Assembly: GCA_002690445.1 (NCBI GenBank)
Contig: NZER01000483.1
Coordinates: forward strand, 1 to 23,144
Origin: Candidatus Pacearchaeota archaeon
Lineage (GTDB): Archaea > Nanoarchaeota > Nanoarchaeia > Pacearchaeales > GW2011-AR1
Direction: 5' to 3'
Length of the DNA stretch: 23,144 nucleotides
Numbering within the stretch: the stretch's first letter is position 1; every line of letters begins with the position of its first letter. This document shows positions 1 through 5,819 of this stretch, in pieces. The translations under genes and the position numbers were made by a program. Below the pieces are notes generated by a model that ran no database searches, was not told the DNA's origin, and worked only from the letters and a program-made list of their open reading frames with translations.

Positions 1-1
1 T

Positions 2-688
2 GCAGTAGCTTACGGTAGTGAAGGTTGGAGCGATTATGTGATGTCACATTTTCAAAGGAATGAGCTGATAGACAAAAACCCTATTTGTGCTGGACTAAGG
101 CGCGTATCTGAGCTATTGCTTGGTGACGTAATTGAGTCGGGCCCCGATCAGGTTTTTCCAGCTATGGACGGAAATGGGCCCGGAAGAGCTACAGTAGTTT
201 ATAAGGTTGTTTTCAACTGGATGAACTCTGGAGAACTGAGGGTTTTCAAGGAAGTTGCAGACGTATGGCACGGGAACACAGATGACTTATTCTGTGCACA
301 CCCTGTTGCCACAGCGAGTACGCGAGCAGAAGGAAGGGCACTTAGAAAAGCATTAAAGGTACGATGTTTAGCTGCTGAGGAATTGGCAAGAAAAGATATT
401 GTATCTATTGTTCAACAAAGTGTACAAAAGGATAACCCCACCGATGGGGAATGGGATGAAGGCGCTATTGTAAGCTCTTCACAAATTAATTTTATTGATA
501 ACAAGTGTAGACAACTAGATATCAATGTCATGAAGTTTGTAAATTCTGGAGAGGGCGATTATGAGTCAATTGAGATAGTGGAGAAAACCAAAGCTGCCGC
601 AATGCTCGGAGTCCTTAACAAGTATCAAACTAAACAGCAAGTTATACCTGAAAACATACTGGGCTATAACAAGAATTGGAGATCATAA
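2..688 (+). CDS. Phage recombination protein, Rad52/ssDNA-annealing-like (tentative), 5'-truncated
   Basis: The frame is open from base 2, and the codons before the first possible starts (GTG at 38, ATG at 41) read AVAYGSEGWSDY, which looks like real protein. The true start therefore lies upstream of the window. The visible part is about 228 residues. It has a conserved-looking block LRRVSELLLGDV, then a beta-rich stretch, then an alanine/arginine helix with ATASTRAEGRALRKAL followed by AAEELA. The tail, from SQINFIDNKCRQLDI to the C-terminus, resembles the small helical domain often found at the end of phage annealing proteins. A beta sheet followed by an Ala/Arg helix is the plan of Rad52/Sak-type annealing proteins, but I see no diagnostic catalytic residue, so the function is an inference. 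It is followed two bases later by a zinc-ribbon gene, probably in the same early operon. It could also be an unrelated conserved phage protein. Confidence 0.45.
   Translation, partial: AVAYGSEGWSDYVMSHFQRNELIDKNPICAGLRRVSELLLGDVIESGPDQVFPAMDGNGPGRATVVYKVVFNWMNSGELRVFKEVADVWHGNTDDLFCAHPVATASTRAEGRALRKALKVRCLAAEELARKDIVSIVQQSVQKDNPTDGEWDEGAIVSSSQINFIDNKCRQLDINVMKFVNSGEGDYESIEIVEKTKAAAMLGVLNKYQTKQQVIPENILGYNKNWRS
678..682 (+). promoter_or_regulatory. Ribosome binding site of the zinc-ribbon gene
   Basis: GGAGA lies eight bases before the ATG at 691 and inside the last codons of the preceding gene. It supports ATG 691 over the in-frame TTG at 676, because the TTG overlaps this site and has no such site of its own at a useful distance. 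Confidence 0.6.
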
Positions 689-690
689 AG

Positions 691-1020
691 ATGAAGGTAA
701 ACTATAATTTAAGCAAGCTGAGCGTAGAATTTGATGGTGAGACAGTACGAGACGTCTGGAAACAGATTGCTGTCTTTCAGGAAGTATTCGGCGAATCTGC
801 CTGTGGGAAGTGTGGTTCTGAAAACCTACGTTTTGTCGTAAGAGAAAATGAAGGTAACGAGTACTACGAGCTGCGATGTATGGACTGTAATGCTAAACTT
901 CAGTTTGGTGCAAACAAGCAGGGCGGTGGTTTATTCCCCCGAAGAAAAGATGCTGATGGCAACTGGATCGATAATGGCGGTTGGCAGAAGTGGAATCCTA
1001 AGACCAAATCCCTTGAATAA
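691..1020 (+). CDS. Small zinc-ribbon phage protein, function unknown
   Basis: This gene codes 109 residues. Four cysteines form a CX2C-X21-CX2C zinc ribbon (Cys38, Cys41, Cys63, Cys66). After it comes LQFGANKQGGGLFPRR and a Trp-rich end (GGWQKWNPKTKSLE). The N-terminal 35 residues (KLSVEFDGETVRDVWKQIAVFQEVFG) look like a short strand and helix that could bind a partner. The start is ATG 691, chosen for the GGAGA eight bases upstream. The gene lies two bases after the recombination-like gene and is the last gene before the rightward terminator. The zinc ribbon together with the upstream neighbour suggests a role in DNA recombination or replication, possibly nucleic-acid binding, but that is guilt by association. 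I recall similar proteins next to annealing or ssDNA-binding genes in marine phages, without being able to name a family. Confidence 0.6.
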   Translation: MKVNYNLSKLSVEFDGETVRDVWKQIAVFQEVFGESACGKCGSENLRFVVRENEGNEYYELRCMDCNAKLQFGANKQGGGLFPRRKDADGNWIDNGGWQKWNPKTKSLE

Positions 1021-1042
1021 AGGGAAGCTCCGGTTAGGGCTA

Positions 1043-1077
1043 CCTCGCTCAAGTTAATTCTTGGGCGGGGTTTTTTT
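1043..1077 (+). terminator. Intrinsic terminator of the rightward genes
   Basis: An 11-base-pair stem (1043-1053 with 1060-1070) has a six-base loop TTAATT and is followed by seven T (1071-1077). Two of the pairs are G-U on the rightward transcript. On the opposite strand they would be A-C mismatches, so the hairpin is built for rightward transcription. It lies 22 bases after the stop codon at 1020. Confidence 0.88.
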
Positions 1078-1083
1078 GTGCAT

Positions 1084-1115
1084 AAAAAAAGCCCCACACG
1101 CGAGTGAAGGGCTTT
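1084..1115 (-). terminator. Intrinsic terminator of the leftward late operon
   Basis: On the leftward transcript, AAAGCCC (1115-1109) pairs with GGGCTTT (1094-1088). The stem continues inward through a G-U pair, one U-U mismatch and three more pairs to a four-base loop, and is followed by a run of T read from 1090 to 1084. It lies 24 bases after the stop codon at 1140. With the neighbouring rightward terminator it forms a convergent pair only six bases apart. Confidence 0.85.
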
Positions 1116-1139
1116 ATAATGGACCAAAAGGCTCAAGCT

Positions 1140-2078
1140 TTATAGGTACTCTAGAGATACATACAGTCCATATTGCGTCTTAGAACCGATACTAAGAGGA
1201 GATGCAGAAAGAGCAGCATACCAAGTATGTCTTTTTGCTAATCCAGTTCCGCCAAAAGTATTGGTCGTGGTTTTTGTTCCGAGATTCGGTGTTCCGCCAG
1301 CTGCGGTATCTCTGTTCGTGCTGTCGTAGTATTGCAACCATTTAGGCTGTACGGCGGCAACATCTGTATTAACAGAGTTAACAAAGTGCCCACCACTACC
1401 GGGAGAATTGAAGAGTGGAACCACTACTCCAGTACCTCCGACAGTTTCAGTGTCACCAGTTACCACACCAAGTCTAGAGTCGCCATTACCATTACCAGCT
1501 GTTGCTTCAGTCTGGGTAAAGTTCCGGAATCTAACGCCAGAAGAGTTATCGTAGTAATTTTGTGCTGCTCGCCATGTACCTGCGTCTGGCCAAGGAGCTC
1601 CCCACCAAAACATGTCTCCAGAACCATAGCAATTACTATTATAAGCAACATTATCAGAGCCGTTGCTTGACGTCCAAGCTGCCGTTGTTTTGCCATCAAA
1701 GTTAACAATTTCTGCTACTTTGGTTACAACACCAGATGCTGGGAAGTTAGTGTCTGTTCTATCGTATATTCTTAGCTGACAGTTTTGCACATTGACATCA
1801 GAAGTATGGTCAAAGTTAACGTGGAAAGTTCTGTTTCCAGAATTCATTTTAGTCAGAGGGATACCTGACCCCACTGTACTGGGCGTACCAGAGCCCGGTG
1901 TACTAAATTTTATGTTCGTAGCCGCTGGGCCTTGTGCGGTTCCAGCTGCGTTAGTTACGTATGTTGAATCTTGGAACGATCCGATTTGGACCGATGAGCC
2001 AAACGTGGCACCGTAAAATCCTAAACCAGAACCAACAATATTTTGCTGTGTTCCTATACCAAATGTGATTTCTGCCAT
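1140..2078 (-). CDS. Virion structural / tail-associated protein of marine phage type
   Basis: This gene codes 312 residues. The start ATG at 2078 has a strong AGGAGA eight bases upstream. The N-terminus (MAEITFGIGTQQNIVGSGLG, then FYGATFGSSVQIGSFQDSTY) is Gly/Ser-rich and beta-like. The centre is rich in aromatics (MFWWGAPWPDAGTW). The C-terminus ends in HTWYAALSASPLSIGSKTQY followed by GLYVSLEYL. No signal peptide, membrane segment or enzyme motif is visible. From memory, this N- and C-terminal pattern belongs to a family of virion structural proteins in cyanophages and uncultured marine phages, but I cannot name a precise fold. It is the last gene of the leftward operon, separated from the zinc-ribbon gene by an 80-base AT-rich spacer and followed by the leftward terminator. 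A decoration, fibre-tip or host-contact role would fit. Confidence 0.6.
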   Translation of the reverse strand: MAEITFGIGTQQNIVGSGLGFYGATFGSSVQIGSFQDSTYVTNAAGTAQGPAATNIKFSTPGSGTPSTVGSGIPLTKMNSGNRTFHVNFDHTSDVNVQNCQLRIYDRTDTNFPASGVVTKVAEIVNFDGKTTAAWTSSNGSDNVAYNSNCYGSGDMFWWGAPWPDAGTWRAAQNYYDNSSGVRFRNFTQTEATAGNGNGDSRLGVVTGDTETVGGTGVVVPLFNSPGSGGHFVNSVNTDVAAVQPKWLQYYDSTNRDTAAGGTPNLGTKTTTNTFGGTGLAKRHTWYAALSASPLSIGSKTQYGLYVSLEYL

Positions 2079-2158
2079 TATAATATCTCCTTTTTTGCAT
2101 CTAAGGGCACCTATATAATGTAATACACAAAATGCCTAGTTTTAAGTTAAATTTTAAG
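2079..2158 (-). promoter_or_regulatory. AT-rich spacer before the last late gene; possible weak promoter
   Basis: This is the only gap longer than 20 bases in the leftward operon. It holds the ribosome binding site AGGAGA (2086-2091), a TATATA-like element around 2112-2117 with no convincing -35 partner, and most of a nine-base direct repeat TTTTAAGTT (plus strand, 2140-2148 and 2152-2160; the second copy overlaps the stop codon of the upstream gene). A separate late promoter for the 312-residue gene is possible but unproven. I see no hairpin followed by a T run here, so readthrough from upstream is equally likely. Confidence 0.25.
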
Positions 2159-2587
2159 TTATTTTCCTCCACACCCTCCGCATTTTCCTCTAGTTTGTTC
2201 GTATCTCTCCCATTTCCCTATTGGACACTCTTCTGAGGCCCACGCAGCCTTTATTGATACCACACATCCACACTCAGAGCATCTATCTCCAGAGAGCTTA
2301 TCGCAACCACTACATATCTCTAATCGGGCGTTTTTTAGGTTCTCCGGTACGCTTTGTCCACCGTTAGCTATATGTCTTACTGTCGATCTAGCAAAATTTT
2401 TCGCCTGCTTAAACACAGAAGGCATTTTATTTTCTACTTCTGGTGGTGAAACTGGCGCATCGCTAACAGTCTCTTCTTCAGTGTTATTTTCTTTAATTGT
2501 ATTATCTGCCCCGCACATAGAGCACATGCAGTCATTACAGAACAGCCTCGCTGAACACTCTTTACATTGTTGATCTAGTTGATCCAT
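2159..2587 (-). CDS. Double zinc-ribbon protein of the phage late operon
   Basis: This gene codes 142 residues, 14 of them cysteine. The N-terminal cluster is Cys8, 11, 17, 20, 22 and 25. It is followed by an acidic linker of about 30 residues (TEEETVSDAPVSPPEVENK) and a helical segment with FKQAKNFARSTVRHIANGG. The C-terminal zinc ribbon is Cys92-X2-Cys95, Cys103-X2-Cys106-X-Cys108 and Cys121 in the context EECPIGKW. A final CGGC lies at 136-139. The C-terminal half matches a pattern I recall from many phage tail regions: an arginine before ICxxC, then CxxCGC, then a lysine, then CPxGKW. The role is unknown. It may be a metal-binding structural or assembly factor. AGGA lies eight bases before the ATG at 2587, and the preceding gene stops ten bases upstream, so the gene is part of the same operon. 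The metal ligands are clear; the function is not. Confidence 0.65.
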   Translation of the reverse strand: MDQLDQQCKECSARLFCNDCMCSMCGADNTIKENNTEEETVSDAPVSPPEVENKMPSVFKQAKNFARSTVRHIANGGQSVPENLKNARLEICSGCDKLSGDRCSECGCVVSIKAAWASEECPIGKWERYEQTRGKCGGCGGK

Positions 2588-2597
2588 GTTTTTTATC

Positions 2598-5500
2598 CTA
2601 TTTTAAACTTACTTTTATTGATAGTGGACCCAAATATACAGAAGACACAGTTGATGCTGTTGGTTTTAGTATCTTAATTATCCTACAGCCCATAGCTGCG
2701 TCTGTTAAGGTGGACGGTCCTTCTTGGAGGCAAAAGCATGCATTCCCACCACCACATTTTCCATTCGTGAAGTCAAAACACGCATCTGAGCACTTGTAGC
2801 AATAAACATCACAGCAACTTGTAAGCGAAAACGATCCGATAGTCCCAGCGTAGAATCCGGTTAAGGCTTTGCCCGCCATCATATTACTATACCATATATA
2901 TCCCGCTTGGTATGGTGAATGTGGTTCACCAGACGACCAATATCCACTGTTACAGAATTTTTGATTACAGACTTGATCTACGGAGATGTAACTGGGGGCA
3001 GGTCTAGATGACATACACTTCATACATCCATGTGCCCCCCTGTACGTGAATTTACCAAATAGACCCCCACCGATACTGTCGTGTCGATCTATACCCCAAC
3101 ATTTCGTACATGGCCATGTATCCCCATAGCCGCTATATTCTTCTCCGCATACAGACCAGTCAAAGATCCCTGCGTCGGGATGGTTCGGGTCCGGAATCGC
3201 TTTAATTTTAGGACGATGTATATAATAATCATAATCTGGGTCTGGAAGAGTCTCGGTAGTTAAGCATTCTGCACCACTCACAAACTGTTCTTGGTCTTCA
3301 TATGTGCCATTTTTTTCCCAAACACCGTACTGGCCATTATGGAACTCGTAGCCCCACCAACTACAATTGGGTGCGCAAATGCTCTCGTCTATCGGAACAA
3401 AGACGTCCGGATTATTCGGGTCTTCAGTATAAACATTCTTTACGGTCTTTGTAGCATAGGAAAAATCGTCAAAATCAATCGTTCCATCGCCATGAACTCT
3501 TTGGTCCTCATCAAATAAAGGCGGGAATGGTGCATTATTGGTGCGTTTACCCCCCTCAGATATTATAAGAATACCAGCCTGACACACCGTAGTGGTTATT
3601 TGTGCTTGCGGGGGACGTCCTTCTGTATATGGACGACCTTCGACAGTATCTGGGCATCCACTGAATGCGAAAGGATCATCGCCGGGCATAAGCTCGCCCG
3701 TCCCTGTACACCCCTCTCCGGAAAAATCACAGGCTTGCTGTACCGCGTCATAGTAATATTTGTCTTGTGCCCATCTGTAAAAAAACCCCGCCATATCGAG
3801 ATCTGCGTTTGTAAACCATTCAGAATTACCAGCCGCACTCCGACCCCACCGAGGAAAAGTCCAAGCCTTTAGCGCTTTTTCTGGGGTGTCTAAATTCGAT
3901 TTTTTGCTATACCCTCCTGTCGCATAGCCATCGGGTACTGTTGCAGACCCGAAACCAAACGACCTTTCATATATATTATTCCAAACAATATCGTGATCTG
4001 TTTTCAGCTCTACTTTGTCTGAAAAAGTGTGATGAGATAGCTCTGTCTCATAGAAAGTAACGCCAACAATGGGATCGCGATTTCCGGACAACATTTCAGA
4101 GGAAGTTGTAGAACCGGCGTCGTCCCAGAGACCATCCTTCAAATCATATTTTTTAGTTTTGTCTCTATTGTATAGTATGGACCCACTTATACTGAAGGCT
4201 TCGTTTTCCATTTCCACAATCGACACCCCGTCTCCTGAGGATATTGTATTACCAAAAACCGAAGCTCCCCCGGCAAAAGTTACTAATTGTGACTGAAAGC
4301 ACCCGACAGGACTGCTCGCCATAGGTATCTGTCTCGTCTTCGTAGAGAAGATGCCGTCATGTGCTTGTAATTTCTGTCTTGACACTTGCGTGTTCATAGA
4401 GTCTATCGCATCCTGTTTGCTTGCGAAAATAAATTTTTTTTGATTTGCACTACGCTCGGCTAAATCATCCAGCTTGTATCCACAATAATAATACCCTCTA
4501 GAGTCTTTCAGGCTCGCATTCCACGGGCATTGCACCCAGCAACCCAGCTCGTGCCACCGGCGACCCAAGATAGTTTGATTTCCCGGTCCCGGCTTATCGT
4601 CCCATTCGGGCGTACAATAATCCAGCCAGTTAGGGTCATATGAATCTATGTTATATCTTTTTTGTGGAATCTTCAACACCCCACCAAGCTTGGCATAATT
4701 ACTAGTACCTACACTCGGGCATATATCCAGCGCAGCTTTTTCGGCATCGGTGTAACTGATATCAACCTTCTTACCGTACTGATCTCCGGGTATTGGGGGT
4801 GAGGTATTCCCTTCTGGATAAATTGACGTATAGTAAACATGATCACCGTCGAATGCTCCGTATATTGTTGTTTTAAACACAGACCCAACTTTAACAGCAT
4901 AAGTCGTCCTACACATTCCTAAATGCATTTGTTGCTCAACATTATCAAATTCTCTTTTATCGCTGTAGGCTGGATTTTCTCTTTTGTGGGGATACGTATC
5001 TACGGTATCAGGCTCGGAACCCCTTCCCACCAAGTGTGGATGTTCAGAGGTTTTAGCGATATGTGGATCTGGACAGTCAGAACTTACAAGTATATGAAGA
5101 GCCTTTGTATCATACGTTGTTGTACAGGAGCCTCTGTTAACAGGATTTCCATCCGAATCCAAAACTGTTTCGTTAATACAGGCTTTAATTGGAATATAAC
5201 TCGTTCCGCTATCCTCTACCCTCAGTTTTCCGCAGACAGGAAAGATTGCAAAATGCTCTTCTGTTGAATAAAGATCTATTGTCTCTATTACTGTAGTAAC
5301 GGAGTTGACTGCAAAATCTGGCTGGCCCTCTATTATTTCGTCTACTCCCACATCAGCAGAGCTATTCGAGTTGCTTAAGCTATCAATATGGTCTGTATGT
5401 CTTTGGGTCCAAGTGGCACCGCTATCGCGTGGGAAGGAAACTGGATAAGGTCCCCGTGGCCCATACTGCGGGCAATGACCATTCAAAATCGGATGATCAT

Positions 5501-5819
5501 CCTCATATAGGTGAATATAACCAAATCGAATATCTCCCTGCTTTACCTCTCTCGTAGAGGGAACTTCCACAAAGCTGTTGGCGTTCCCCCCTCCACTAAC
5601 AATAAAAGAGGGCCAACCGCTGATATCTGAAAAAACCTCCGACTCGGCATCGGGCTGCCACGTCAGGCCAGACAGAGAAGCTCCAGTAAGCTCAACAGCA
5701 AGACCTTGACAAAACTTACCAACAAGCTTTAATATATCTTCTTGGCACTCCACCGAACAGGTAGGGCAATGTCCTGAAAAGTCTTCCGGCTGCATGCCCG
5801 TAGTTACGCTTTTTTCCAT
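2598..5819 (-). CDS. Large cysteine-rich virion / tail protein
   Basis: This gene codes 1,073 residues with 39 cysteines, about 17 of them in the last 190 residues. The N-terminus has CPTCSVEC (residues 18-25). The C-terminus has CX2C pairs (PCTKC, CMKC) and a dense cluster near residues 1000-1030 that begins CCDVYCYKC and ends NACFC. There is no signal peptide or membrane segment. Around residue 799 it carries EDPNNPDVFVP followed by an HNxQxGxW...NGT pattern, which also occurs in the neighbouring 1,003-residue protein. The ATG at 5819 overlaps the end of that neighbour by 16 bases, and AGGA lies nine bases upstream, so the start is plausible. I recognise no enzyme. Position, size and repeat sharing indicate a tail or baseplate component. 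The cysteines may bind zinc or form disulfides in the mature particle, which is inference. Confidence 0.55.
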   Translation of the reverse strand: MEKSVTTGMQPEDFSGHCPTCSVECQEDILKLVGKFCQGLAVELTGASLSGLTWQPDAESEVFSDISGWPSFIVSGGGNANSFVEVPSTREVKQGDIRFGYIHLYEDDHPILNGHCPQYGPRGPYPVSFPRDSGATWTQRHTDHIDSLSNSNSSADVGVDEIIEGQPDFAVNSVTTVIETIDLYSTEEHFAIFPVCGKLRVEDSGTSYIPIKACINETVLDSDGNPVNRGSCTTTYDTKALHILVSSDCPDPHIAKTSEHPHLVGRGSEPDTVDTYPHKRENPAYSDKREFDNVEQQMHLGMCRTTYAVKVGSVFKTTIYGAFDGDHVYYTSIYPEGNTSPPIPGDQYGKKVDISYTDAEKAALDICPSVGTSNYAKLGGVLKIPQKRYNIDSYDPNWLDYCTPEWDDKPGPGNQTILGRRWHELGCWVQCPWNASLKDSRGYYYCGYKLDDLAERSANQKKFIFASKQDAIDSMNTQVSRQKLQAHDGIFSTKTRQIPMASSPVGCFQSQLVTFAGGASVFGNTISSGDGVSIVEMENEAFSISGSILYNRDKTKKYDLKDGLWDDAGSTTSSEMLSGNRDPIVGVTFYETELSHHTFSDKVELKTDHDIVWNNIYERSFGFGSATVPDGYATGGYSKKSNLDTPEKALKAWTFPRWGRSAAGNSEWFTNADLDMAGFFYRWAQDKYYYDAVQQACDFSGEGCTGTGELMPGDDPFAFSGCPDTVEGRPYTEGRPPQAQITTTVCQAGILIISEGGKRTNNAPFPPLFDEDQRVHGDGTIDFDDFSYATKTVKNVYTEDPNNPDVFVPIDESICAPNCSWWGYEFHNGQYGVWEKNGTYEDQEQFVSGAECLTTETLPDPDYDYYIHRPKIKAIPDPNHPDAGIFDWSVCGEEYSGYGDTWPCTKCWGIDRHDSIGGGLFGKFTYRGAHGCMKCMSSRPAPSYISVDQVCNQKFCNSGYWSSGEPHSPYQAGYIWYSNMMAGKALTGFYAGTIGSFSLTSCCDVYCYKCSDACFDFTNGKCGGGNACFCLQEGPSTLTDAAMGCRIIKILKPTASTVSSVYLGPLSIKVSLK
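3394..3425 (-). repeat. 32-base direct repeat, copy 1 (EDPNNPDVFVP module)
   Basis: This 32-base stretch is identical to 7068-7099 in the neighbouring gene, same strand and same reading frame, and codes EDPNNPDVFVP. Similarity continues at the protein level beyond the identical DNA: FHNGQYGVWEKNGT here against FHNDQWGRWQRNGT in the other copy. Confidence 0.9.

Noticed and set aside
38..43. GTG at 38 or ATG at 41 as the start of the first gene
   Set aside because: The twelve upstream codons are open and protein-like, and no Shine-Dalgarno sequence is seen, so the gene is most likely cut by the window.
676..690. TTG start at 676 for the zinc-ribbon gene
   Set aside because: It overlaps the GGAGA site that is correctly spaced for ATG 691 and would overlap the upstream gene by 13 bases without its own site.
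1460..1708. Leftward 82-codon frame with a hydrophobic stretch that could be a membrane protein
   Set aside because: It overlaps the 312-residue gene in another frame, and the hydrophobic run comes from Ser/Asn-rich codons read out of phase. A small membrane protein there is unsupported.
5804..5819. 16-base overlap between the two large genes as a sign of a frameshift
   Set aside because: The downstream gene has its own ATG with AGGA nine bases upstream, and the upstream protein ends naturally. Short overlaps are normal in phage operons.
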